DNA of 64,000 bases. It comes from Aristophania vespae. Lineage in GTDB: Bacteria > Pseudomonadota > Alphaproteobacteria > Acetobacterales > Acetobacteraceae. A program made the position numbers and the translations under genes. Below the pieces are notes generated by a model, which made no database searches, was not told the origin of the DNA, and saw nothing but the letters and a program-made list of their open reading frames with translations. The DNA lies in NCBI RefSeq assembly GCF_009906835.1, contig NZ_CP047652.1:1063001-1127000 (forward strand), written 5' to 3'. Below are positions 9,062 through 17,570 of the stretch, one piece after another. How positions within the stretch are numbered: the stretch's first letter is position 1; each line of letters opens with the position of its first letter.

Positions 9062-9904
9062 ATGACCTACTTACAAGCGCTCATCCTTGCCGTAATTCAA
9101 GGAATAACGGAGCCTTTCCCTGTGAGTAGTTTGGGTCATGCCGTATTAGTACCGGGCTTGCTTCACTGGTCGTTTGATAAAAATAGCGACTTTTTCCTTC
9201 CCTTTCTCACAATGCTACATGTAGGCACGCTTATTGCTCTGGCAGGTGTTTTTTGGAAAGACTGGATGGGCATTTTGCGTGGTCTGCTAGGATATTCAGG
9301 CAAAACCGGCCGACAAAAGGCTATAAAAATTTGTGCAGCTTTAATTATTGCAACATTACCGGCTGTGGCTATTGGCGGTCTTTTTGAGCATAAACTTAGG
9401 ATATTATTTGCTACTCCAATAATGGTAGCCCTATTTTTAACATTAAACGGCATTTTATTGATCGCCACCGAACAATTACGAAACCGTACCAAAGAACGCG
9501 GTGATCAAGAGTTGAATAAAATTACCTTCAAAGATGCGTTTATAATAGGTGTCTGGCAGTGTCTGGCTTTGCTCCCTGGTTTTTCACGCTCAGGCGCAAC
9601 AATGAATGGCGGCCTTTTGAGAGGTTTAACGCATTTAAATTCTGCCCGTTTTTCGTTGCTTTTGGCACAACCAATTATTTTAGCCGCTACTGCAAAAGAA
9701 TTATGGGAAATGCGTCATGTTAGCCTGACATCAACTATTATTTATCAATCCTTGTTAGGCGCTGTTGCGGCAGGAGTAACGGCTCTTATATGTTCCAAAC
9801 TACTTTTACATTTTTTTCATAAAAAAGATCATCAGGCCTTAACACCTTTTGGAATTTATTGTTTATGTGTCGGTATTGGATCAGCTCTTTTTCTTTCATT
9901 TTAA
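9062..9904 (+). CDS. uppP: Undecaprenyl-diphosphatase UppP (BacA family)
   Basis: Integral membrane phosphatase that recycles the C55 lipid carrier for murein and O-antigen synthesis. The 280 residues contain both family motifs: QGITEPFPVSSLGHAV at residues 13-28 and LLPGFSRSGATMNGG near residue 170. The first motif normally reads EGxTE; here the first Glu is Gln (Q13), while the second (E17) and the SRSG arginine are kept. I believe this variant is also found in relatives, so it may not mean loss of function. A strong AAGGAG ribosome site stands upstream of the ATG. The gene is divergent from mlaD and is followed by an intrinsic terminator. Confidence 0.93.
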   Translation: MTYLQALILAVIQGITEPFPVSSLGHAVLVPGLLHWSFDKNSDFFLPFLTMLHVGTLIALAGVFWKDWMGILRGLLGYSGKTGRQKAIKICAALIIATLPAVAIGGLFEHKLRILFATPIMVALFLTLNGILLIATEQLRNRTKERGDQELNKITFKDAFIIGVWQCLALLPGFSRSGATMNGGLLRGLTHLNSARFSLLLAQPIILAATAKELWEMRHVSLTSTIIYQSLLGAVAAGVTALICSKLLLHFFHKKDHQALTPFGIYCLCVGIGSALFLSF

Positions 9905-9975
9905 TCTCACCCTTTCCTTAGAAAGATTTCGCAGCTAACAAGAGACAGAATTAAATTTTTACCAAGCACGATTTT

Positions 9976-10000
9976 GCCTTCCTCTTTGCGAAGGCTTTTT
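9976..10000 (+). terminator. Rho-independent terminator after uppP
   Basis: GCCTTC (9976-9981) pairs perfectly with GAAGGC (9990-9995) across an eight-base loop, followed directly by TTTTT. It lies 71 bases after the uppP stop and before the permease gene, so it should separate the two transcripts. Confidence 0.75.
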
Positions 10001-10024
10001 CATTACTGAGCCCTAACGGAAAAT

Positions 10025-11575
10025 ATGACCTTATCCGCTCCGCCCACCCCGTCAAAACATGATCCAAGACGTAAAAGTTTGGCACAAGTTACGGCGGAAA
10101 ATAAAAGCCACGGTTTGAAAAAAAAGCTCACCGCCTTCCAATTATTATTAATGGGTGTAGGCACAACTGTGGGAGCGGGTATTTATGTCATGACAGGCAC
10201 AGCAGCCGCGGAATATGCTGGCCCTTCTGTTTTACTCTCTTTTCTTGTTGCGGCTTTAGCCTGCCTTTTCACGGCTCTTTCCTATGGTGAATTGGCTTCG
10301 ACCTTTCCAGTTTCGGGCTCAGCCTATTCTTATGCTTATATTTCTATGGGCGAAAAAGCTGCATGGACAGTGGGATGGCTGCTTTTATTAGAATATGGCA
10401 TTTCATGCACTGCTGTAGCGGCCGGACTATCTGGCTATGCCACATCACTTTTAAGCTCATTAGGCATACATATACCTGAATTTTTGCACCAATCTACATT
10501 TCAACCTGTCCCTGGTTCTGATGGGACGCGTCTTTCAGTTGCTTGGCGTTTTGATGCTGTGGGCTTTATTGCCATTGCTTTTATTACGTGGCTTTTGGTG
10601 CGTGGTATTGAAGAAACTGCCCGTTTCAATACGTTAATTGTAGTTCTCAAAGTTGGTGTTTTATTTCTTTTTATGATTGTCGGCTTTAAGGCGATTCACC
10701 CAAGTAACTGGCATCCCTTTATTCCTCCTTCAAAAGGAAATTTTCATTACGGGGTTGCTGGTATCTTTAGAGCTGCCTCTACTATATTTTATGCCTATGC
10801 AGGTTTCGAGGCTGTTTCAACAGCCTCTTCAGAGGCGCGCAACCCTACGCGTGACGTCCCGATTGGCATTATTGGCAGCCTGATTATATGCACATTAATC
10901 TATATTGCCGTTGCTGCCGTATTACTCGGGATCGTGCCTTATCAGCAATTAAACGTTGCTGACCCTATAGCCGTTGCCACACGTATCATGAACAAACCAT
11001 GGCTGGCTTTACTGGTTAATATCGGTGCGACAATCGGTCTATGTTCAGTTTTATTAGGGTTGATGTATGCACAGTCACGTGTGCTTTTAACCATTGGTCG
11101 CGATCAACTTATTCCCAAAATATTTTGCCGCGTTCATCCTAAGCGCCGCACCCCCTGGATTGGCACGATTATTATAGGTGCCATTATTGGCCTTATGACA
11201 GCTACTATGCCAATTGATATTATTAGCGACCTTGTTTCTATAGGAACGTCAGCTGCGTTTGGTATCGTCTGCTTTACTGTCATTTGGCAGCGTAACAAAC
11301 ACCCAGACACACCCCGCCCCTTTAGCGTTCCTTTTGGCGGTATCCGTATTAAAGGCATATGGATTGGATTTGTACCCGCTATAGGTATCGGATTTTGCTG
11401 CGTGATGGGCTTTCCGCTAATTGCAAATATGATCCATTCACTTGTGGGTGGTAATGCTATCCCCTTACTATTATTGATAATTTACAGCACCCTTGGTGTT
11501 TTAACTTACGCATTTTACGGCAGAAAAAACTCATCAATGGCCCCCCATAACAAAAAGCCTTTATCTTCTAAATAA
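10025..11575 (+). CDS. APC-superfamily amino-acid permease (cationic amino acid transporter type)
   Basis: This is a 516-residue polytopic protein with about 12-14 hydrophobic helices. The first helix carries the unwound substrate-binding motif GVGTTVGAGIYVMTG typical of APC transporters (TC 2.A.3). FYAYAGFEAVSTASSEARNP in the sixth helix region is characteristic of the CAT/YfnA branch. A polar N-terminal tail of about 40 residues precedes the first helix. It should import amino acids across the inner membrane by proton symport or exchange; the actual substrate cannot be read from the sequence. The gene stands alone between two terminators. Confidence 0.9.
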   Translation: MTLSAPPTPSKHDPRRKSLAQVTAENKSHGLKKKLTAFQLLLMGVGTTVGAGIYVMTGTAAAEYAGPSVLLSFLVAALACLFTALSYGELASTFPVSGSAYSYAYISMGEKAAWTVGWLLLLEYGISCTAVAAGLSGYATSLLSSLGIHIPEFLHQSTFQPVPGSDGTRLSVAWRFDAVGFIAIAFITWLLVRGIEETARFNTLIVVLKVGVLFLFMIVGFKAIHPSNWHPFIPPSKGNFHYGVAGIFRAASTIFYAYAGFEAVSTASSEARNPTRDVPIGIIGSLIICTLIYIAVAAVLLGIVPYQQLNVADPIAVATRIMNKPWLALLVNIGATIGLCSVLLGLMYAQSRVLLTIGRDQLIPKIFCRVHPKRRTPWIGTIIIGAIIGLMTATMPIDIISDLVSIGTSAAFGIVCFTVIWQRNKHPDTPRPFSVPFGGIRIKGIWIGFVPAIGIGFCCVMGFPLIANMIHSLVGGNAIPLLLLIIYSTLGVLTYAFYGRKNSSMAPHNKKPLSSK

Positions 11576-11667
11576 CATACCATTTTACACCTTAGAGATC
11601 GTAAGCCGGCTTTACACAAGGCCGCTTAGGATCATGAGAGATTCTTAGTTCTTTCATACAAAATGAG

Positions 11668-11686
11668 ACCTCATAGAGGTTTTTTT
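11668..11686 (+). terminator. Short hairpin with T-run, probable terminator of the permease
   Basis: ACCTC, loop ATA, GAGGT and then seven T form a compact intrinsic terminator about 95 bases after the permease stop. The stem is only five base pairs, so strength is uncertain. The rest of 11576-11760 holds no convincing gene. Confidence 0.55.
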
Positions 11687-11760
11687 GGCGGTAATAAGAA
11701 TTGAAATTCAAGTTTTTACGGCTCATGCTTAAAAAAGGTAAATTCTTCTGCTTATCCCCG

Positions 11761-11789
11761 TTGACACTATTCTCATCCTGGCTTAGAAC
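11761..11789 (+). promoter_or_regulatory. Sigma-70 type promoter of tRNA-Met
   Basis: A perfect -35 box TTGACA (11761-11766), a 17-base spacer and a -10-like TAGAAC (11784-11789) stand about 32 bases before the mature 5' end of the tRNA. The -10 is imperfect, but box spacing and location fit a stable-RNA promoter. Confidence 0.6.
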
Positions 11790-11820
11790 CCACCCATCGC
11801 CTCGCAATGAGGACTGATAT

Positions 11821-11895
11821 GGCGGCGTAGCTCAGTGGTAGAGCAGGGGAATCATAATCCCTTGGTCGGCGGTTCAAATCCGTCCGCCGCTACCA
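11821..11895 (+). tRNA. tRNA-Met (anticodon CAT, elongator type)
   Basis: The 75 bases fold as a cloverleaf: acceptor GGCGGCG/CGCCGCT with a G1-T72 wobble, D-arm GCTC/GAGC, anticodon stem around loop ATCATAA, T-arm GGCGG/CCGTC with TTCAAAT loop, discriminator A and an encoded CCA. Anticodon CAT could be Met or lysidine-modified Ile. The GGCGGxGTAGCTCAG start and AATCATAATCC anticodon arm match the alphaproteobacterial elongator Met tRNA. The initiator is excluded because 1-72 is a wobble pair and not the C-A mismatch. Confidence 0.93.
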
Positions 11896-11979
11896 ATCTC
11901 TTTTAAAATCAGAAATATTATTGCTTTCATCTTTATTTTATAAATAAAGAACGTCAGAGCTTTTTGTCATTTTAAGCAT

Positions 11980-12012
11980 AAAAAAAGGGGGCCTAATTAC
12001 GCCCCCTTTTTA
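11980..12012. terminator. Bidirectional intrinsic terminator between tRNA-Met and the DUF4167 gene
   Basis: GGGGGC (11987-11992) pairs with GCCCCC (12001-12006) around an eight-base loop. The stem is flanked by A7 on the left and T5 on the right, so it can stop transcripts from both sides: the tRNA on the plus strand and the DUF4167 gene on the minus strand. Confidence 0.85.
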
Positions 12013-12031
12013 ACAAATTTTTTAAATTTGA

Positions 12032-12481
12032 TTATTCTTCTTCCTGGTCATCAATGTCATCACGATCTTCGTGAGGCTGATGACGTGTTTCCTCTTCTTC
12101 AGAGGAAGCATCTCCTCGTTCACGACCATCACGCATTGACTGCTCACGACGCTCCATACGTGCCTGCTCATATGAGCGTTGGCGCTCCGCTCTTTCCTGC
12201 TGGGCTGACTGAGCAGCAAGATTCATCGCATTTAATGTACGGAAATAATGCTCTGCATGTTGAAAATAGGCTTCAGCCTGAATCCGGTCACCCGTTCCGG
12301 TCGCATCACGCCCTAACTGTAAATATTTTTCAAAAAGTTGCTGAGCAGTGCCACGAACGCGTAGATCGGGCCCGTTACTTTCAAAGACATGGTTTCGGTT
12401 AAGGGGCATCTGGCCATTGCTATTACGTGATGATCCCCCACCGCTTCCTGTGCGATGATGACGGCTTCTCATACGCTTCAT
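12032..12481 (-). CDS. DUF4167 domain protein
   Basis: This is a 149-residue, highly charged protein. The basic, Ser/Gly/Asn-rich N-terminus (residues 1-25) suggests nucleic-acid binding. The conserved DUF4167 core spans about residues 30-95 (SNGPDLRVRGTAQQLFEKYLQLGRD... and AEAYFQHAEHYFR). The tail is strongly acidic (SSEEEE...DDIDDQEEE). The family is confined to alphaproteobacteria and typically lies next to prmC and prfA, as here. The function is unknown; a role around the ribosome or RNA is inferred from charge and location only. It shares the terminator at 11980-12012. Confidence 0.85.
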   Translation of the reverse strand: MKRMRSRHHRTGSGGGSSRNSNGQMPLNRNHVFESNGPDLRVRGTAQQLFEKYLQLGRDATGTGDRIQAEAYFQHAEHYFRTLNAMNLAAQSAQQERAERQRSYEQARMERREQSMRDGRERGDASSEEEETRHQPHEDRDDIDDQEEE

Positions 12482-12671
12482 ATCATTCTTACCCGCTAAT
12501 CTCTGGTTTAAGGGTCTTTCCGAGGCAGCTTATCTCTTGACCTTATAAGCATAATACCCGCTTACCAGGCTGCAATTTCTAATCTTTGGAGAGATAAGCT
12601 AGGAGAAAAATTTTCTCATCTCCTAATACACCTTGATCCTCTTACCAACTTTATGACGTTTAGCCAATATA

Positions 12672-13517
12672 TTAATTACACTTCTCGAGCACCAAAGCTC
12701 TTTTTATGCCATTCAAATCTCTTTTGACCAGGCACTTTCCAAGATGGGCTTTTGAAGCAATTTCCAGAACATCTTTTTCCTGCCCCAAACCAAGCTCAAA
12801 AATAATGCAACCGTCATCTTTCAGCAAAGCCGGTAAACTTGAACATAAAATACGATAAGCATCTAATCCATCATCACCCCCATCTAAAGCCCGATGCGGC
12901 TCATAATGTGATACTTCTGGCATTAATGTTCCAACAACAGAACGTTCAATATAAGGTGGGTTTGATATAATGACGTCAAAGGTCCCTTCTACGGCATCTG
13001 CCCAGGTGCTTAGCTTAAAACTGGCACGTTCTGAAAGCTTATTAAGGGCTGCATTACGCTCTGCAAGTTTTATAACGTCTGGGGCTATATCAACACCTAA
13101 CCCTTGTGCATCTGAGTATTCGCTTAAAGCAGCCAAAAGCAGGCAGCCTGTCCCTGTCCCTAAATCTAAAATAGACTTAATTTCGTCCTTTTTGGGCCGA
13201 ACTTCTAATAAAGCCTCAATAAGGGTTTCACTATCTCCTCGTGGGATTAATGTTTCAGGACTGACCTCAAAATCTAATGTCCAAAATGGCTGCTGGCCAA
13301 TTATGTAGGCAAGTGGCTCCCGTTGAGCACGACGCTCTATAACGTGATTAAAGCTCTCTGCTTTTTCATCAGCTACCTCTTGACAGTTCATTAACGCCAA
13401 AGCATCAAAGTTAAGAACCCACTTTAAGATGTGATTAATTTCAGTTCTCGGATCATCAATGCCAGCTTCGTCTAGTTTTTTCAGGGCTGCGTCGATAAGT
13501 TTTTTTTTACTGATCAT
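12672..13517 (-). CDS. prmC: Release factor glutamine methyltransferase
   Basis: Methylates the Gln of the GGQ motif in RF1/RF2. The 281 residues show an N-terminal helical domain, the SAM-binding motif ILDLGTGTGCLLL (about 116-128) and the catalytic NPPY motif (186-189) that places the target glutamine. Its substrate gene prfA lies nearby on the same strand, separated by a plus-strand insert coding a secreted protein. The ATG at 13517 begins MISKKKLIDAALKKL, normal for the family. Confidence 0.94.
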   Translation of the reverse strand: MISKKKLIDAALKKLDEAGIDDPRTEINHILKWVLNFDALALMNCQEVADEKAESFNHVIERRAQREPLAYIIGQQPFWTLDFEVSPETLIPRGDSETLIEALLEVRPKKDEIKSILDLGTGTGCLLLAALSEYSDAQGLGVDIAPDVIKLAERNAALNKLSERASFKLSTWADAVEGTFDVIISNPPYIERSVVGTLMPEVSHYEPHRALDGGDDGLDAYRILCSSLPALLKDDGCIIFELGLGQEKDVLEIASKAHLGKCLVKRDLNGIKRALVLEKCN

Positions 13518-13530
13518 AAAAACTTTGCAC

Positions 13531-13536
13531 TATAAT
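13531..13536 (+). promoter_or_regulatory. -10 box of the secreted-protein gene
   Basis: A perfect TATAAT stands 19 bases before the ATG at 13555. No good -35 box is seen at 16-18 bases upstream (best TTACTG). It overlaps the 5' leader of the divergent prmC gene. Confidence 0.4.
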
Positions 13537-13554
13537 TTTAAAAATGGGGGGGTA

Positions 13555-14034
13555 ATGAACATGCGACGACTAATTATCTCTAGCTTAATTTTAGCTTATT
13601 TCACATATTTCAGCCCGGTTTCTGCTCAGACAGCACCCCAAATTAATGGCCCGACTGGAGGCAGTTTTACGGTCATTGATCGCCGTGCTGAAGATGAAAT
13701 TTCTGAGGTTTCACGGCTTTATATCAATGGGGCTTTAGTTTCAACATTTGCGCTTTCCATCAATCATGACAGTAAAGCCATCACTGTCCCTGTTCCTCTT
13801 GGTCGGCTGGATGTTCCTTATGTTCTTTGTGGAGAAATCACAGTCAATCATAACGGTCATATAGAAAGCCATAGAGTTAGTAGTGAAGGCGTGCTCCATA
13901 ATCCTGACAGCCATTATTACGAGGCCGTTGGGACAGAAAATTTTAACGATTTCTATCTAACAGATTATGCTGATCCTGGTGCAGCAGAACATCAGCCAGG
14001 TCATTCTGCAAAATGTGCTGCACCAACATCGTAA
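13555..14034 (+). CDS. Secreted protein of unknown function
   Basis: The ATG at 13555 follows a G7 Shine-Dalgarno run (13546-13552). The 159-residue product starts with a Sec signal peptide (MNMRRLIISSLILAYFTYF, probable cleavage after PVSA). The mature part reads like a beta-rich domain, with QINGPTGGSFTVIDRR, LYINGALVSTF and ITVPVPLGRLDVPYVLCGEI. There are two Cys residues (in VLCGEI and AKCAAP) that could form a disulfide. I do not recognise a family. The gene is inserted between prmC and prfA on the opposite strand and converges with prfA with three bases between the stops. Confidence 0.8.
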   Translation: MNMRRLIISSLILAYFTYFSPVSAQTAPQINGPTGGSFTVIDRRAEDEISEVSRLYINGALVSTFALSINHDSKAITVPVPLGRLDVPYVLCGEITVNHNGHIESHRVSSEGVLHNPDSHYYEAVGTENFNDFYLTDYADPGAAEHQPGHSAKCAAPTS

Positions 14035-14037
14035 TAA

Positions 14038-15105
14038 CTAGCTGTGAAAGCCTTCTGCCGCTAGTAATTCTGTTTGTTCATATTGAGTCAGAGCATCAAC
14101 AATCTCTTCAAAATCTCCCGCCATTATTTGAGCGATTTTATAGAGAGTTAAATTAATGCGGTGATCAGTAACGCGCCCTTGCGGAAAATTATACGTTCTG
14201 ATCCTTTCAGAACGATCGCCTGTCCCTACCTGGGCTTTACGGTTGGCAGCACGGTCATTATGCACTCTTTGACGTTCCTGCTCATAAAGGCGTGAACGCA
14301 AAATTTTCATAGCCTTTTCACGGTTACGGTGCTGACTCCGTTCTTCCTGCATGGCCACAACAACACCCGAAGGTATGTGGGTAATACGAACGGCACTTTC
14401 TGTTTTATTGACGTGCTGCCCCCCTGCTCCAGAAGCACGATAAACGTCTATACGTAAATCTTCTTCATTAACATGAACATCAACGTCCTCAGCTTCAGGC
14501 AAGACGGCAACCGTAACAGTTGAAGTATGAATACGTCCCTGGCTCTCTGTAGCCGGCACACGCTGAACACGATGCACGCCAGATTCATATTTTAACTTAG
14601 CAAACACACCTGCGCCGGATATGGTGGCAACACCTTCCTTAAGGCCAGCAAGCTCACTCTCTGTCAAAGACATAATTTCAAAGCGCCAGCCATGCTTTTC
14701 GGAAAAACGCCTGTAAGCATCAAAAAGTTCAGCCGCGAAAAGCCCGGCTTCATCACCACCAGCTGCGGGTCGGATTTCCAAAATAGCACTACGTTCATCT
14801 GCTGCATCTTTTGGAAGCAGCGCTAAACGCATTGCATGTTCTAAAGAAGGCAAATTCTTTTCAACTTCGTGAATTTCATTTTCAGCCAATTCTTTAAAAT
14901 CTGGATCTTTTAAAAGTGCCTGTGCCTCTTCACGCTGCTGAATAGCACTTTGCCAGGCACGAATAGCAGAAACAGGCCCTTCTAAAGCCGCATAGTCACG
15001 GGATAATTGAGCAAAATCTTCCCCAGCCCCTTCACTTGAAGACATAAGGGCCTGTAATTCCTCAAAGCGGGCAATAATTTGCTCTAGCCTATGATCAATC
15101 GACAC
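14038..15105 (-). CDS. prfA: Peptide chain release factor 1
   Basis: Recognises UAA/UAG and releases the nascent chain. In the 355 residues, the PAT tripeptide that reads the stop codon is at 184-186 and the catalytic GGQ at 228-230 ([15 protein letters not shown]). That glutamine is the target of PrmC encoded close by. The start is GTG at 15105 with AAAGG nine bases before it. It follows hisS by 12 bases. A G6 run in the GAGGQ codons (14419-14424 on the plus strand) is intact and in frame, a useful control for the split genes elsewhere. Confidence 0.96.
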   Translation of the reverse strand: MSIDHRLEQIIARFEELQALMSSSEGAGEDFAQLSRDYAALEGPVSAIRAWQSAIQQREEAQALLKDPDFKELAENEIHEVEKNLPSLEHAMRLALLPKDAADERSAILEIRPAAGGDEAGLFAAELFDAYRRFSEKHGWRFEIMSLTESELAGLKEGVATISGAGVFAKLKYESGVHRVQRVPATESQGRIHTSTVTVAVLPEAEDVDVHVNEEDLRIDVYRASGAGGQHVNKTESAVRITHIPSGVVVAMQEERSQHRNREKAMKILRSRLYEQERQRVHNDRAANRKAQVGTGDRSERIRTYNFPQGRVTDHRINLTLYKIAQIMAGDFEEIVDALTQYEQTELLAAEGFHS

Positions 15106-15117
15106 TATAGATAACCT

Positions 15118-16359
15118 TTAAACCTGCTTAAATGTCTCGACAAGCTGAGAAACTGGGACTTCTCTCTGCTCACGTTGAGCAAGATCGCGCAATTGGACGA
15201 CATCTCGTGTTAAATCTTCGTCACCCAGAAATACAGCGTGGCTAGCCCCTGACTGTAAAACACGATCCATCCTTTTTTTCATATTACCTTTAACTTCAAG
15301 CGCAACCTTTATACCTGCTTGGCGAAGTTTGTGAGTAATTTCTATAGCACGCAAAAGAGCTTTGTCTCCTAAAGGCAGTAACGCAACCCCTCCTTTAGCA
15401 GCCTCATCTAAGGTCATAAGTGAAGAAAGACGCTCAATTCCTGCAGCCCAACCAATAGCAGGAATTTGAGGACCACCCATCTCTTCTATTAAACCTTCAT
15501 AGCGACCACCGGCCAAAACAGTGCCTTGAGCACCCAACTCAGTTGTAACAAACTCAAAGGCTGTATGGCTGTAATAATCAAGCCCACGCACAATACGAGG
15601 ATTTTCTACAAAAGATACGTTAAAGGCCGTGAGATAATTTCTTAGCTCATCCCAGAATTGACGGGAATTATTATTTAGATAATCAGCATATAATGGGGCC
15701 TCACCCAAAAGCTGCTTATCCTGCTCTGCTTTACTATCAAGAATACGCAGGGGATTAATATCTAAACGTGTTTGGCTATCTTTTGAAAGCTGATCTTTAT
15801 AACGGCTGAAATAGGCAATAAGTGCCTCTCTCCATGCATGACGGCTTTCTGCATCACCCAACGTATTCAGTTCAAGCGTTATCTTATTTTCCAGCCCTAA
15901 TGAGGCCAGAAAATCTTTCGCCATAGCAATGGTTTCGGCGTCTCTTAAAGGGCCATTAGCGCCTATAAATTCTGCACCAATTTGGTGAAATTGACGAAAA
16001 CGACCTTTTTGAGGCCGTTCATAACGGAACATGGGCCCATGATAAAAGACTTTTTGTGGCAAAGTTTGTGTCAGTGAATTAGACACAAGCGCCCTACAAA
16101 TAGCCGCAGTCCCTTCCGGGCGAAGAGTTAGGCTATCACCCCCTCTGTCAAGAAAGCTGTACATTTCTTTGGAGACAACGTCAGATGTTTCCCCCAAAGA
16201 TCGGGCAAAAACACGCGTATCTTCAAAAATGGGCGTGGCCCATTCCGAAAACCCATAACACCGAAAAATATCTCTCGCTTTTTCGATAATATGAGCATAG
16301 CGACGCATTTCTTCACCCAGAAGGTCATGCGTTCCACGAGGGGGTTGTAGTTTTGCCAT
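15118..16359 (-). CDS. hisS: Histidine--tRNA ligase
   Basis: Class II synthetase for tRNA-His. The 413 residues contain motif 2 (LRPEGTAAICRALV, then FRYERPQKGRFRQFHQ), the His-specific loop GLDYYSHTAFEF, GGRYEGLIEEMGG, motif 3 GWAAGIERL and a C-terminal anticodon-binding domain. The start codon overlaps the ispG stop (TAATG), so the two are translationally coupled. Nothing unusual is seen. Confidence 0.95.
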   Translation of the reverse strand: MAKLQPPRGTHDLLGEEMRRYAHIIEKARDIFRCYGFSEWATPIFEDTRVFARSLGETSDVVSKEMYSFLDRGGDSLTLRPEGTAAICRALVSNSLTQTLPQKVFYHGPMFRYERPQKGRFRQFHQIGAEFIGANGPLRDAETIAMAKDFLASLGLENKITLELNTLGDAESRHAWREALIAYFSRYKDQLSKDSQTRLDINPLRILDSKAEQDKQLLGEAPLYADYLNNNSRQFWDELRNYLTAFNVSFVENPRIVRGLDYYSHTAFEFVTTELGAQGTVLAGGRYEGLIEEMGGPQIPAIGWAAGIERLSSLMTLDEAAKGGVALLPLGDKALLRAIEITHKLRQAGIKVALEVKGNMKKRMDRVLQSGASHAVFLGDEDLTRDVVQLRDLAQREQREVPVSQLVETFKQV

Positions 16360-17501
16360 TATTTTGCCGCTAGATCAGAAGTTTTTTCAGCCTGCTCTGC
16401 TTTGTTTTTCTCAATAGCAGCCACACGCTCTTCCACAAGCTCTACAATATGATCAATCATATTTTCTGCAGGGGTCGTATGATCTTGCTTCCCAGCCATA
16501 TAAACCATGTGACGCCCCTGCCCACCACCTGTAACGCCAACATCGGTCATTAAGGCTTCACCTGGGCCATTTACCACACATCCAATAATGGAAAGTGTAA
16601 GGGGGGTTTTAATATGCTGCAGTCGGTCTTCAAGTGTCTGAACAGTCTCGACAACGTTAAAGCCCTGGCGTGCACATGATGGGCATGAAATAATTTTCAC
16701 GCCACGATGTCTTAAGCCCAGTGACTTTAAAATATCCCAACCAACCAAGACCTCTTCTTCAGGAGGGGCTGAAAGAGAGACACGCATTGTGTCACCCACA
16801 CCGGCCCATAAAAGATTTCCCAGCCCGATAGACGATTTGACCGTGCCAGCTCTTTTTGAGCCGGCCTCTGTAATACCAATATGAAGAGGATGATCGCAGC
16901 AATCAGCAAGCTGTTGATAAGCCGCTACAGCCATAAATACATCAGACGCTTTTACGCTAATTTTAAATTCATGAAAGTCATGATCCTGAAGTATTTTGGC
17001 GTGTTCAAGAGCACTCTCAACAAGCGCCTCTGGATTAGGTTCACCATATTTTTCAAGAAGATGCTTCTCAAGAGAACCTGCATTAACGCCAATACGAATA
17101 GAGCAACCATGCTCGCGTGCAGCATTCACCACTTCACGCACACGTTCCGCACTACCAATATTTCCTGGATTGATTCTCAAACAGGCAGCTCCAGCCTGAG
17201 CAGCCTCAATGGCTCTTTTATAATGAAAGTGAATATCAGCCACGATAGGCACATTCACTTCTTCAATAATCGTTTTAAGCGCCGTTGTGCTTGCCTCATC
17301 AGGACAGGAAACACGAACGATATCAACACCAGCAAGCTCAGCTTTACGAATTTGCGCGATTGTCGCTTCAATATCCGTGGTGAGCGTATTCGTCATGGTT
17401 TGAACGGAAATGGGAGCATCTCCCCCAACAGCGACTTTACCCACATGGATCTGACGCGATTTGCGGCGCTCAATATGTTGGTACGGACGATAACTGCTCA
17501 T
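16359..17501 (-). CDS. ispG: 4-hydroxy-3-methylbut-2-en-1-yl diphosphate synthase (flavodoxin)
   Basis: Penultimate enzyme of the MEP isoprenoid pathway; it reduces ME-cPP to HMBPP using a [4Fe-4S] cluster. The ligand set C273, C276, C308 and E315 is complete ([10 protein letters not shown] and [10 protein letters not shown]). The 380 residues match the usual bacterial form. It is followed by hisS with a TAATG overlap and preceded by rodZ, an order shared by many alphaproteobacteria. As an Fe-S enzyme it depends on the SUF system encoded at 57552-63472. Confidence 0.96.
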   Translation of the reverse strand: MSSYRPYQHIERRKSRQIHVGKVAVGGDAPISVQTMTNTLTTDIEATIAQIRKAELAGVDIVRVSCPDEASTTALKTIIEEVNVPIVADIHFHYKRAIEAAQAGAACLRINPGNIGSAERVREVVNAAREHGCSIRIGVNAGSLEKHLLEKYGEPNPEALVESALEHAKILQDHDFHEFKISVKASDVFMAVAAYQQLADCCDHPLHIGITEAGSKRAGTVKSSIGLGNLLWAGVGDTMRVSLSAPPEEEVLVGWDILKSLGLRHRGVKIISCPSCARQGFNVVETVQTLEDRLQHIKTPLTLSIIGCVVNGPGEALMTDVGVTGGGQGRHMVYMAGKQDHTTPAENMIDHIVELVEERVAAIEKNKAEQAEKTSDLAAK

Positions 17502-17570
17502 GGAAAACCTTTCTGAGTCACACTATGACAACCCATGAATAAAAAGCGAATTTTCTAAACAAAACTTTAT

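Noticed and set aside
11592-11807. Possible 71-residue minus-strand protein before tRNA-Met
   Set aside because: It would start at TTG, has no ribosome site, and its frame covers a plus-strand terminator and the tRNA promoter.
12028-12402. Plus-strand open frame opposite the DUF4167 gene
   Set aside because: Antisense to the better-supported DUF4167 gene, His/Arg rich as expected for a shadow.
16881-17516. Long plus-strand open frame opposite ispG
   Set aside because: It lies wholly antisense to a clear ispG gene, has an odd residue mix (many Arg, Asn, Phe) and no family features; a shadow of the coding strand.
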